11,561 nt of DNA from Candidatus Hodarchaeota archaeon (GCA_016840025.1 JAEOTF010000484.1:1-11561); one strand, 5' to 3'. Counted from the first letter of the stretch, positions 1 through 7,967 are shown. The notes: generated by a model from the sequence alone, not told the origin. Program-made: numbers and translations.

Positions 1-43
1 ATTAGTACCTGCTGAAGATATCGCATGAAGATGGTTCTTATAA

Positions 44-1252
44 TTGCTTGTTCAGGAAAATGTCCTTGAAATCAAAGAAGATCAGTTTTTTCTGGAGACT
101 TTATTAATATCATCTGAGCAACCTGAAATTTTGAAATTTCCTTCTAATATCGAGATTCTGAAATGCACCAGTGATCAAAGAAAAACGCTTAATCCTGTTC
201 AGAATTCCTTGCAGCTTCTTCCGAAAGAACAGCTTCACTTAACTCTTAAACTTCCTGTGAAAACCATCAAGCTCCTAAATGCTCATATAGCCAGCGTTCC
301 ATCCCTTCAAGGTGAAAAAATCAAATTTAAAAAACCTAAAAAATTGCTTGTAGCATCTCCGCCCCTCCAGTATGGAAAAACACTCACTTATGACTCTAAG
401 GAAGGGATTTACCATTTAGAATGGGGAGAACCACCTCAATATAGTTTAAATCTTCCTGTTCGTCTTAAAGCGAAGGGAAAAGCCCTCGTCTCTGAATTAA
501 AGTTATCAATTCCCCTACCCCCTGATTATTATCAAAAAGTTTCTTCTATTCGAGTTAATACGGGGAAAATTACCGTAAAAAAGGAAAATGATATGCGAGT
601 TGGCGAGGTAAAGATTAAGCGGTTTAGTGGTGGCACTTTTGGAGTTATCCAAACCACACTGACAATTATCCCATCAGGTATCACATTGCCCTCTCGTAAT
701 TGGGGACAAATATATGAAATCCCAGAAACAAAAAAACGTCGTCTCTGTAGAAATGATGAGCTATGGCCTACTACTCACCCCGAAATTCTGAGACTTGCGC
801 AGGAACTACGTCGAGATGAAATTTATTCCACTGTAAAAGCCATTTTTAACTTCATTCGAAAAAATATTGAAGTAAAAGGTTATTCAAAGAGACGTTTAGG
901 AGCTAAAGAAACTTTAAAACGTAAACGGGCATCTTATGCGGATCTTACCGATCTATTCATTACAATTTGTCGTTCTGCAGCTATTCCTGCACGTCGTATC
1001 GTCGGTCTCCATTTTACTGGAAAACCTCGCTCTCCCGAACATGTATGGGCGGATATCTTTAGCCCAAAATTAGGTTGGATTCCGATGGATCCTGCTTTTG
1101 GTTTATTTGGAACCCAAGGGATACAACACATATCACTTTCAATTGAAGAAAGATCTAATGTTGATTTGGATATTCAATATAAATGGAAGGCATATGGGCT
1201 GCCGAGACTCCAAATACGTCCTGAAAAACCTATAATTACAAATATTCGATAA
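44..1252 (+). CDS. Transglutaminase-fold protein lacking the catalytic cysteine
   Basis: A 402-aa protein with a C-terminal transglutaminase-like core (about residues 246-365). The family signature around IPARRIVG, the catalytic-type His333 (in EHVWAD) and Asp349 (in MDPAFG) are present. At the place of the nucleophilic Cys, by alignment to the usual CxDxA..LF pattern, it has Tyr298 preceded by Ser297, so it is probably not a protease or transglutaminase but a binding or scaffold protein. Residues about 25-110 form short beta-strand/turn units ending in proline, similar to the repeats in the 1067-aa protein downstream; residues 110-225 look like a beta-sandwich. No signal peptide is seen, so it is likely cytosolic. 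The TTG at 44 is the only early start because an in-frame TAA lies directly before it. An ATG at 25 is in another frame and closes at 69, so an upstream frameshift cannot be fully excluded. The fold call is firm; the function is unknown. Confidence 0.85.
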   Translation: MLVQENVLEIKEDQFFLETLLISSEQPEILKFPSNIEILKCTSDQRKTLNPVQNSLQLLPKEQLHLTLKLPVKTIKLLNAHIASVPSLQGEKIKFKKPKKLLVASPPLQYGKTLTYDSKEGIYHLEWGEPPQYSLNLPVRLKAKGKALVSELKLSIPLPPDYYQKVSSIRVNTGKITVKKENDMRVGEVKIKRFSGGTFGVIQTTLTIIPSGITLPSRNWGQIYEIPETKKRRLCRNDELWPTTHPEILRLAQELRRDEIYSTVKAIFNFIRKNIEVKGYSKRRLGAKETLKRKRASYADLTDLFITICRSAAIPARRIVGLHFTGKPRSPEHVWADIFSPKLGWIPMDPAFGLFGTQGIQHISLSIEERSNVDLDIQYKWKAYGLPRLQIRPEKPIITNIR

Positions 1253-1340
1253 TTTGACTCTTATCATAGTGAATTGGAATAATATCAAGTATTTTATTCT
1301 CATTGGTTTATTCTAGCACATTTGAATTGTCAAAATACTA

Positions 1341-1354
1341 TTAAGACGTCTTAA
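1341..1354. promoter_or_regulatory. Perfect 14-bp palindrome, probable operator
   Basis: TTAAGACGTCTTAA reads the same on both strands with no spacer, which suits a dimeric protein-binding site better than an RNA hairpin. It lies about 50 bp before the ATG at 1405, near the A/T-rich stretch at 1333-1343 that could serve as a TATA element. A repressor bound here could cover the transcription start of the three-gene operon. The role is inferred. Confidence 0.45.
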
Positions 1355-1374
1355 AAGGTATTAGAAAAGGTATT
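1353..1374 (+). repeat. Two copies of AAAAGGTATT, 12-bp phase
   Basis: The 10-mer AAAAGGTATT occurs at 1353-1362 and again at 1365-1374, starting inside the end of the 14-bp palindrome. With that palindrome it makes a compact element just upstream of the operon. It may be a regulator half-site array or a chance repeat in A+T-rich DNA. Confidence 0.4.
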
Positions 1375-1404
1375 TTCTGTGTCGATAATTAGGGGATTTG
1401 AACG

Positions 1405-1791
1405 ATGCCTTTCATCAATGTCGATGTTGGAGCAGCTACGAAGGCTCTAAGTTCGCCAGAAATTATTGATGATTTCCTCCGCGAGGGTTTAATCAACCCT
1501 CGCGAAGCAGATTTATTAAGAGCTGTATCTCGCCTTTTTCAAGGTGATATGAGCGCTAAAGCAATTATTGAACAAACTTGTGCCAAGCACTTTGGTAAAG
1601 AAGCTGATCGTGCTTTGGATCGTCTTATTAAGTTTGCTACAAGCGATGCAAAGAGAGTCAGCTGGGTTTTATTCAGCAGGACAACTCAATTTATTCCATA
1701 TGAAACTCGCAGTTGTCTTGAAGCTTATCAACCACGTGAACGGGACATTTTAGTAATAAAAACACGGGAAATCTATACGCCTTCAGAATGA
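1405..1791 (+). CDS. Unrecognised 128-aa protein, first gene of operon
   Basis: I do not recognise this family. The ATG at 1405 follows a purine-rich AGGGGA about 10 nt upstream, which supports the start. Residues about 15-75 look alpha-helical, with regularly spaced hydrophobic and charged positions (DDFLREGLI, ADLLRAVSRLF). Residues about 85-125 look more beta-like and basic. There is no signal peptide or membrane segment. It ends 12 nt before the next gene's ATG, so co-transcription and probably translational linkage with the 1067-aa protein are likely. It could be a small partner or adaptor of the two large proteins, but nothing in the sequence proves this. Confidence 0.75.
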   Translation: MPFINVDVGAATKALSSPEIIDDFLREGLINPREADLLRAVSRLFQGDMSAKAIIEQTCAKHFGKEADRALDRLIKFATSDAKRVSWVLFSRTTQFIPYETRSCLEAYQPRERDILVIKTREIYTPSE

Positions 1792-1803
1792 GGGGTTAGT
1801 GTC

Positions 1804-4800
1804 ATGACTAGATCAGAAGACGAATGTGATCAACTGGTTACCGATGCAACGGAGATGTTTGAAAAGTTTCCAGTTGATTCAGCAGAAGTTTTTGAAGATG
1901 CAGGTCGCTGTTATGACGAACGAGGTGAGCGTGCCCGGGCTGCACAATACTACACTCTCGCTGGAGACATGTATTTTCGTAGTAATCACGATAAAAAAGC
2001 AGAAAAATGTTATGCACGTGCAATAATCCGAAATTTGATGGCTGATGAACTTGAAGCCTCCAAGGTGGTTCTTCAAAGAGGTTCGGATCTCGGTTTTGAG
2101 ACTAGCATGTTTCGAATGGCTGCTAAATCAGTTCAAAAGCGGCTTGAAGAAGATAAAGCGGTTGTAGAACCAGTACCCATGCCTACAGATATAGAAATTA
2201 CAGCAACCCCATTAAGTATTAGCGAAACTGAACTTAGTATCTCTGAACTTCAAAGGGAAGAAGTTCAGGTAGATCTCGAACATCACGTTTTAGAATCTGT
2301 AGAAGAATTTGAGGTATCAGGCGTTGGGGAAGAAGGGATTACGGAGTCTTCGTCAGATCAAATAATGGCTGCCATGGCTCAAAAAAGGCGTAGTGTCATA
2401 GAGGATCATATGGTCGGATCACTTCCAACCACTTTCTCTGAAGAGGATGATCGAACACTTCAAGTCACATCTACATTGATTCCCACTCGGGCAGCCGATA
2501 GAATTGTATCGGTGGAAGAGCCAGAACTACCCAAATCTTTTTCCATTACAGAGATTCCAATCCATCCCTCAAAGACCCAGGTTCCATCTGGGCTTATGGG
2601 ACTTGACACTTTGGAGACAATCCCACTTCCTACATCTTCTTATCATCCTTCTGAGGTTACAACTCCCGAACTCCGATCTTTAGATATTACTGTGCCTGAA
2701 AGTAAAGATACTATAGATCTTGTCGTTCCTACTCACCTTGATTCAATAAAAATGCGTATTCCTGAGAATATTGATAAAGTTGATCTTGTTATTCCATCTG
2801 ATCAGCGAATTAAGCTTCTCCCTCAAGAAGGACAGGATTTTATTGATTTAGCAGTTCCAGATACTCTCACTCAATTCACACTAATTTTAGATAAAGACAA
2901 AGACACTTTAACCATTCCCATTCCTAAAAAAATAGGCTATGTCGATATACTTCTGCCTGAAACTGCTGAAACCATTGAAGTATTAAATGAAGCTACTGAT
3001 GAGTATGAAATAGTTAGGGCAGAGATCCCTAGAAGTCCTGTTCGTCTTACACCCTCTGAAGATAAAGACTTTATCACTGTGAGGCTACCTGAGGCCCTTA
3101 CAAAACTTAATGTCCTTGTTCCCGAAGAAGTGGATTCTTTGAGGTTTAAGGTGTCTCCTGAAAGAACCCCGATACTATTGGAAGTTCCTAAAGAAGTTGA
3201 ACGTTTAGGCATGAGTGTTTCTCCTGAACAAAGGTATTTAGATATTGCAGTCCCAAAAGAAACGAATATTGTCCCTGTGGCTGTCCCTGAAAATCTAAAA
3301 TCTCTTGATATTCTTGTCCCTCAAGAAATTCATATAGGATTGATTCAATCTGAAACTATTCAGGAAAAAACTATTCAAAAATTAGATGTGATGGTATCTC
3401 CTAGCTCAACAATCATTGATCTCCCTCCCCTACCTGGCAAAGAAGAAGTCGAAATTCTTGTACCCAAAGAAACCAAAACTCTTTCTGTTTTAGCACCTGA
3501 GGGAAGTTCTCAAGTGGATTTATTGGTTCCTACAGATTCTGTTTCTCTAGATGTTGTTGTCCCCAAGGGGGTTGAAAAATTAAAAGTAGTAAACATTGAG
3601 ACAGGTTCAATTGAAGAGGTTAAAATTTCGCCTGATCAAAAGACTGTCGCTTTATCCGCCCCAGAAGGACAACAGAAAATCCGTATTGAACTCCCTACTG
3701 GGATTCAAAAGCTAGATGTAGTAGTGGAAGATCGTCCCACTCTGATTCTCCCTGTTTCAGGGAGTAGTTCCGCAGTTAGGATTGAACTTCCAGATGGAGT
3801 TGATAAAATATCTACTTTTCTTTCCACAGAGGTGTCAAAGATAGACTTAACTCCATCCCCAATTGATGGGTCTATTGAATCCATTACGCCCATCTATGAA
3901 GAACTAGAAGAAGTTACAAGTGTAATTAAATCAGAAATCCCTGCTTTAGACCAACTTACCTCATTATTAAGCATACCCGACTCTCTAAGTGAACTCTCTG
4001 CTACATTACTACAAGAAAAACCTCTTACTAGTTCTTTAGAGTATTTGTCAGTTTCTGAGGTCAAGAATCCCTATGAAGATACCGTTGAGAACGTGGAAAC
4101 TACAGATGTAATTCCTCTTGCTTGGCAAGTTGTAGGCTTTGAGTTAGAAGGTGGCACGCTTTCAGCCCGAAAATTAGAAAAAGGAAAAGGTGTAACTTAT
4201 ACATGGAAATGGGATAAGCTTGAGGCAGGTCAGACTAAAAAAGTTCAATATTCATTAAGAAAACGTCTCCATAGGACAATTGTTCAAGCAAAAGGGAAAA
4301 GGATTCAAACTCAGTCCTCGTACCATTCTATCGGACAAGAATCGGAAGGGGCATGGCAGGTAACAATTGATTACAAGAATCCTTTTGAGGGGACTGCACC
4401 TTTCGTGCTTATTGAGGATGAAATTCCCCCCGAAGTTCTTATTCAAGCCTACTCTGCTGGAGACTTTCGACCAATAATCCTTCCATCTAAAGAAAGTACT
4501 ATTTTTCGGTGGATTTTAAGGAATTTTAGTCCTGTCGATGCTTTTGAGGTAACTTATGAATTTACTGATAAGCCCATAACAATGAGACATATCCGTAACA
4601 TTTTGGACGAAGATGAGAACGTACTCCTTTATTTCGAAAGAATTGTACAGCCTGTAGAAGACGCATTCGGAATGGCTTATTATTACTTCAATAAGCTTCG
4701 TGCAAATAAAAACCTAGAAATCTCATTAGAAGAACCAATCCCACTTGATTATGAGCACAAGGGGACTGATCCTACATGGCTCGAGCCTACGATTTATGAA

Positions 4801-5007
4801 CAGGACGATATGAAGATTTTTCAGTGGAAACACTCCCTCAAAAAAGGTGAAACACGCCAATTTGTGACCCTAGTCCGAGGTTCAATCGCATTTGCTCTAG
4901 GTATGCCCTATCTTAAAATTGAAGGATTGACTTGTAAAGGTCAACAAATAGAAAGGTATAATGAGCGTAAGAAACTAGATCTTCGTAAACTTCTTGCAGA
5001 AGAATGA
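1804..5007 (+). CDS. TPR-like / undecapeptide beta-repeat / beta-sandwich scaffold protein
   Basis: A 1067-aa protein with four visible regions. Residues about 1-110 are TPR- or SNAP-like helices with the pattern A..FEDAGRCY followed by AA.YY.LAGDMY and KA.KCYARA. Residues about 110-290 are an acidic, low-complexity linker. Residues 293-690 hold about 36 tandem units of close to 11 residues, consensus (L/I/V)-D-(I/V)-x-(V/I)-P-(E/K)-x-x-(D/E)-(K/S/T). Residues about 760-1067 contain three beta-sandwich-like modules, each with a W..(S/N/K)L..GE/Q...V.Y-type strand pattern (near residues 799, 903 and 1008). There is no signal peptide or membrane segment, and cysteines are few. I recognise no enzyme motif, so a structural or adaptor role is likely. 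It sits 12 nt after the 128-aa gene and 10 nt before the ATG of the longin-like protein, so all three should be one operon. The C-terminal modules could be adaptin-ear-like or generic Ig-like domains; this cannot be settled by eye. Confidence 0.88.
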   Translation: MTRSEDECDQLVTDATEMFEKFPVDSAEVFEDAGRCYDERGERARAAQYYTLAGDMYFRSNHDKKAEKCYARAIIRNLMADELEASKVVLQRGSDLGFETSMFRMAAKSVQKRLEEDKAVVEPVPMPTDIEITATPLSISETELSISELQREEVQVDLEHHVLESVEEFEVSGVGEEGITESSSDQIMAAMAQKRRSVIEDHMVGSLPTTFSEEDDRTLQVTSTLIPTRAADRIVSVEEPELPKSFSITEIPIHPSKTQVPSGLMGLDTLETIPLPTSSYHPSEVTTPELRSLDITVPESKDTIDLVVPTHLDSIKMRIPENIDKVDLVIPSDQRIKLLPQEGQDFIDLAVPDTLTQFTLILDKDKDTLTIPIPKKIGYVDILLPETAETIEVLNEATDEYEIVRAEIPRSPVRLTPSEDKDFITVRLPEALTKLNVLVPEEVDSLRFKVSPERTPILLEVPKEVERLGMSVSPEQRYLDIAVPKETNIVPVAVPENLKSLDILVPQEIHIGLIQSETIQEKTIQKLDVMVSPSSTIIDLPPLPGKEEVEILVPKETKTLSVLAPEGSSQVDLLVPTDSVSLDVVVPKGVEKLKVVNIETGSIEEVKISPDQKTVALSAPEGQQKIRIELPTGIQKLDVVVEDRPTLILPVSGSSSAVRIELPDGVDKISTFLSTEVSKIDLTPSPIDGSIESITPIYEELEEVTSVIKSEIPALDQLTSLLSIPDSLSELSATLLQEKPLTSSLEYLSVSEVKNPYEDTVENVETTDVIPLAWQVVGFELEGGTLSARKLEKGKGVTYTWKWDKLEAGQTKKVQYSLRKRLHRTIVQAKGKRIQTQSSYHSIGQESEGAWQVTIDYKNPFEGTAPFVLIEDEIPPEVLIQAYSAGDFRPIILPSKESTIFRWILRNFSPVDAFEVTYEFTDKPITMRHIRNILDEDENVLLYFERIVQPVEDAFGMAYYYFNKLRANKNLEISLEEPIPLDYEHKGTDPTWLEPTIYEQDDMKIFQWKHSLKKGETRQFVTLVRGSIAFALGMPYLKIEGLTCKGQQIERYNERKKLDLRKLLAEE
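2680..3873 (+). repeat. Array of about 36 coded 11-residue beta repeats
   Basis: Within the 1067-aa protein, residues 293-690 read as successive units such as LDITVPESKDT, IDLVVPTHLDS, LNVLVPEEVDS, LDILVPQEIHI, VDLLVPTDSVS and LDVVVPKGVEK. About 398 residues divided by 36 units gives 11.06, so the phase is held along the array with only a few longer or shorter units. The nucleotide sequences of the units have diverged, so the array is old and kept by selection on the protein, not a recent tandem expansion. The strand-P-turn pattern suggests a beta-solenoid or stacked beta-hairpin rod. Confidence 0.85.
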
Positions 5008-5017
5008 GGAAAAAAAT

Positions 5018-6919
5018 ATGGGTGATCCCAGCGATATTGCTATTGTGGCTGCTAAATGGGACGAAGTTATGGGTCCTCAAGTTTTAAGCGAACATCCTGT
5101 CTCCCCATTTGATACAGACACTACGTCCGTTGCAGTCCAGATTTATATGACATCAGTGACGATTTTCGGCCAAACTGGTAAAACAAAACAGATAGATTTC
5201 TCTGTTCCCTTGTTATCTCTCGGCAGCGAAAAAATATGTCGAGTTGCTTTTGATGCCTGGGAAGATCCTACTGTCCGAGGAGAAGAGCGTCCTTTTTTTC
5301 TAGCCTTTGTAGCAGATAAAGAAATTCAAGAGAAAATTGCTGAATTCTTAGATAAACATATATGGAAGTATATGAATGAACTGAAAGAGAAAGAAAATAT
5401 TTCTGCTTCTTCTATCTATGATGCGCTCACCAAAGAAGTTTTTGAAAAGGAAACAGTAGCCAGTACCTCGGAAATTGCCCGTACAATAGCTATTCCCACT
5501 GATTATACTCAAGATCGTGCATTAGAAGACTTAGAAAAGGCGGCCAAAGACTGGAGTTACTTAAGGGAGAAGGGAACTCTTCGTCCAGCGCTTCGGGCAG
5601 CCACGTTTCTTGAAGATAAAGACTTTGCTTATGCTGGTGATGCCTTTTTACTAGCTGGAAACATCTATTTTACTGATAATGAATTCCAACTTGCTCAAGA
5701 AACCTACTTGAAAAGTGTTGAATGCTATAAAAAGGCTCTCGCTTACAATAAAGCAGGTGATGCAAAATATAACGCAGGAATTGCTGCATTTCGTAATAAT
5801 GATTACGAATCCAGTTTTAAACTTCTAAAAGAGTCGCAGGAATGGATTACCGATTCTCTAAAAAGAACTCGTATTTTTTACTATCTTGGGCAAGTGGCGA
5901 CTAATCTCAATAACCATGAAGATGCTGAACAATACCTTGAACAAGCTCTTGAGGGTGCTTCCTCTCGCGACCCCCGTCTCGCTTCTCAAATTGCTTCTGC
6001 TTATGCAGGCGAGCTTTATAAACACGGTGAAGGGCTTCCTCCCGGTCAAGAGTCTCAGAAACGAATTCTGATTGACAAAGCAGCACAAATGCGAGAAAAA
6101 GCTGCTAAATTCTTTAAAGAAATTGATGCAGAACAACAGGCTGCTACTTCACTTTTACTTGCTTCTCGTTATTACACTACAGCTGGAAATACGAAAGCTG
6201 CTTCCACAACCTTAGATCAAGTTAGTGCTCTTCAACTTGAATTAGGTAATCAGGAAGTTGCAGTCAGAGCGATAATTGAGTCCGCTCGTCTCCCGCAAAC
6301 ACCTCCGGCTTCTGCAATCAGTTTATTGCTTCGTGCAAAGGATCTTCTCGCGAAATTGGACAACGAAGCACTACACAAAAGTTTAACCGGATTGATTCAT
6401 CGCGAAATAGCACGAAATAAGGAATTAAAAAATGATTTAGCTGGTGCCACCCAAGCTTACCTTGATGCAATTGCATTTTTGGAGTCTTCTTCTCCTCTTT
6501 CTCCTGATTATCTTGCTTCTCTTACTGGTTATGCAAATCTCTCATTCCGGCTCGAAAATTACGAAAAAGCTGGTGAAATCTTTCTTATTGCAAAGGAAGC
6601 CTTTGATAAATCCGAAGAACACAGGGAACAGGCTGAACAATGTCTTAGAAATGCTTACGTTGCATACTTAAGAGCTATGAACAATTACCATGCAGCAGGC
6701 GCAGTTTTACTTCATCAAGGGGATGAAAAGGCAGCTGGTCAGTTCCTTAAATTATGCATACTTGCTGGTTTGAAAAGTATTGAGATAGCTACCCCAGACC
6801 GGGTTCAAAACGCTAATAATACTTGGCAACTACAAAAAGAGCTTCTTTCTGTTCTTATAGCCGCATTCACTGACCAAAAAAAACGTGAATCTCTCCAAAC
6901 CAAATTAGTATCTTCCTAA
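5018..6919 (+). CDS. Longin-like domain plus TPR/SNAP-like repeat protein
   Basis: A 633-aa protein read from the ATG at 5018, which has GAGG about 8 nt upstream and opens directly into the first strand of the domain. A TTG eight codons earlier (4994) would overlap the previous gene and is less likely. Residues about 5-130 look like a longin or longin-like fold: a first strand DIAIVAAKW, then the W14-D-E-V-M-G19-P20 turn resembling the GP turn of longin domains in eukaryotic Rab/Rag regulators, further strands, and a C-terminal helix. Residues about 165-600 are helical hairpins with TPR/SNAP-like signatures (AGDAFLLAGNIY, YNKAGDAKYNAG, YYLGQVA, A..YLEQAL). No membrane segment is visible. It is the last gene of the operon, 10 nt after the 1067-aa gene, whose N-terminal helices resemble these. 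A GTPase- or vesicle-related role is inference from fold resemblance; the TPR call is firmer than the longin call. Confidence 0.87.
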   Translation: MGDPSDIAIVAAKWDEVMGPQVLSEHPVSPFDTDTTSVAVQIYMTSVTIFGQTGKTKQIDFSVPLLSLGSEKICRVAFDAWEDPTVRGEERPFFLAFVADKEIQEKIAEFLDKHIWKYMNELKEKENISASSIYDALTKEVFEKETVASTSEIARTIAIPTDYTQDRALEDLEKAAKDWSYLREKGTLRPALRAATFLEDKDFAYAGDAFLLAGNIYFTDNEFQLAQETYLKSVECYKKALAYNKAGDAKYNAGIAAFRNNDYESSFKLLKESQEWITDSLKRTRIFYYLGQVATNLNNHEDAEQYLEQALEGASSRDPRLASQIASAYAGELYKHGEGLPPGQESQKRILIDKAAQMREKAAKFFKEIDAEQQAATSLLLASRYYTTAGNTKAASTTLDQVSALQLELGNQEVAVRAIIESARLPQTPPASAISLLLRAKDLLAKLDNEALHKSLTGLIHREIARNKELKNDLAGATQAYLDAIAFLESSSPLSPDYLASLTGYANLSFRLENYEKAGEIFLIAKEAFDKSEEHREQAEQCLRNAYVAYLRAMNNYHAAGAVLLHQGDEKAAGQFLKLCILAGLKSIEIATPDRVQNANNTWQLQKELLSVLIAAFTDQKKRESLQTKLVSS

Positions 6920-7002
6920 AATTCATTTTTAATTCAATTCTGAGTATTCCTAGGGGCGTCTCCCCGCATCAGTGGATAAAAGAAAAGAGAAGATGAGAAA
7001 AG

Positions 7003-7566
7003 TTGTCTTTCGACAAATATAAACGGCTTAGTGCCATCGATTGCATCATAATTTTGGTGGATTTTCAAAAAGCGTTCGAAAAGAAGGTTGCCCTTTATGA
7101 AGAGACTTTGGAGAATGCGAAAAAGCTATTACAGGCCGCAAAAATCCTTTTAATACCAGTTGTGACCACTGAGCAATATCCCAAGGGTTTAGGGAAGACT
7201 GTTAAACATCTACTACCACAAATCGATTTTCCCCCTATTCCAAAGACTTCTTTCTCTGCATTTGGAAATGAGGAATTCGTTGAGACAATTAGAAAAATGG
7301 GACGCTCAACCCTAATTTTCACTGGAATTGAAACTCATATTTGTGTCTCTCAAAGTGCACTTGATGCGCTTAATTATGGATTTAGATCAGTTATTTTAAG
7401 TGATTGTGTGACTTCGAGAAGAGTAGAGCATAAAATTCTTGCTTTAGAACGTCTTCGTCAGTATGGGGTAGAAATTTCCTCTTTTGAAGCTTTCATTTAT
7501 GAAGTATTGGAAAAGGCTGATACACCGCAATTCAAAGCCATGCTCCCACTCTTAAAATGGCGCTAA
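7003..7566 (+). CDS. Isochorismatase-family hydrolase, ISOC1/ISOC2-like
   Basis: A 187-aa cysteine hydrolase of the isochorismatase-like superfamily. The triad is intact: Asp20 (in ILVDFQKAF), Lys81 (in PKTSFSAFG) and Cys114 (in GIETHICV, which also has the usual turn before the nucleophile). The TTEQYPKGLG segment and the length point to the ISOC1/ISOC2 branch and not to nicotinamidase or true isochorismatase, whose substrate residues differ; the substrate of this branch is not established. The start is the TTG at 7003, because an in-frame TGA lies at 6994 and no other early start fits; the GATGAG just before it may act as the ribosome binding site. It lies 83 nt after the longin-like gene and could be read through from that operon, but nothing links its chemistry to those proteins. 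Confidence 0.92.
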   Translation: MSFDKYKRLSAIDCIIILVDFQKAFEKKVALYEETLENAKKLLQAAKILLIPVVTTEQYPKGLGKTVKHLLPQIDFPPIPKTSFSAFGNEEFVETIRKMGRSTLIFTGIETHICVSQSALDALNYGFRSVILSDCVTSRRVEHKILALERLRQYGVEISSFEAFIYEVLEKADTPQFKAMLPLLKWR

Positions 7567-7574
7567 TTTCTTCC

Positions 7575-7621
7575 TTTTTGGTTAGAATAAGTATCAGTTT
7601 CTTCTATACTCGGGTTTTTTT
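7575..7621 (+). terminator. T-tract terminator after the hydrolase gene
   Basis: Five Ts at 7575-7579 and seven Ts at 7615-7621 follow the stop at 7566. Archaeal RNA polymerase can stop at U-tracts without a strong hairpin, so these are plausible ends for the transcript. No good stem precedes them. Confidence 0.45.
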
Positions 7622-7913
7622 GAGTGTTGACGTCTTCCCCTGTCTAAAGCACAAAAACAATTCCGAGACTAATGAGGCGCTATGTATAGCAAGTATTACA
7701 TAAGTCATTGCTTCCAGCATTACACCAATTAAAAGAGACAGGATAATTTTTCATCTTGGTTTGCTGGAGTGAGCCCTGTAATAATATTACTGAGCTGCAA
7801 TTTATCTTCACTAACTCCCCTGCCAATCACATAAAAGGTCAAACTCAATAACAGGTTTTTAACTTGAAAGTTTAATTATTGATAAGAAAAGGAAACAAAC
7901 TCTTAAAACAAAT

Positions 7914-7925
7914 AACATTAATGTT
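7914..7925. promoter_or_regulatory. 12-bp palindrome upstream of tldD
   Basis: AACATTAATGTT is a perfect palindrome about 75 bp before the tldD start. Seven Ts run from its end (7924-7930). It may be an operator upstream of the promoter; being made mostly of A and T, chance is a real alternative. Confidence 0.3.
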
Positions 7926-7967
7926 TTTTTCAATGATTTGGGATATTGCTGCTATTATAGGACCCCT

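Noticed and set aside
2..28. Possible tail of an upstream gene ending with an ATGA overlap at 25-28
   Set aside because: Only eight open codons are visible, which is no evidence of coding; the overlapping ATG frame closes at 69.
4994..5017. Longer start (TTG at 4994) for the longin-like protein
   Set aside because: It would overlap the previous gene and add a charged tail before the first beta-strand; the ATG at 5018 has GAGG at good spacing.
6953..6965. GGGG-CGTCT-CCCC hairpin between the longin-like and hydrolase genes
   Set aside because: Only four base pairs and no T-tract follows, too weak for a terminator call.
6993..7022. ATG start for the hydrolase at 6993
   Set aside because: That frame stops after nine codons; the hydrolase frame is opened by TTG at 7003.
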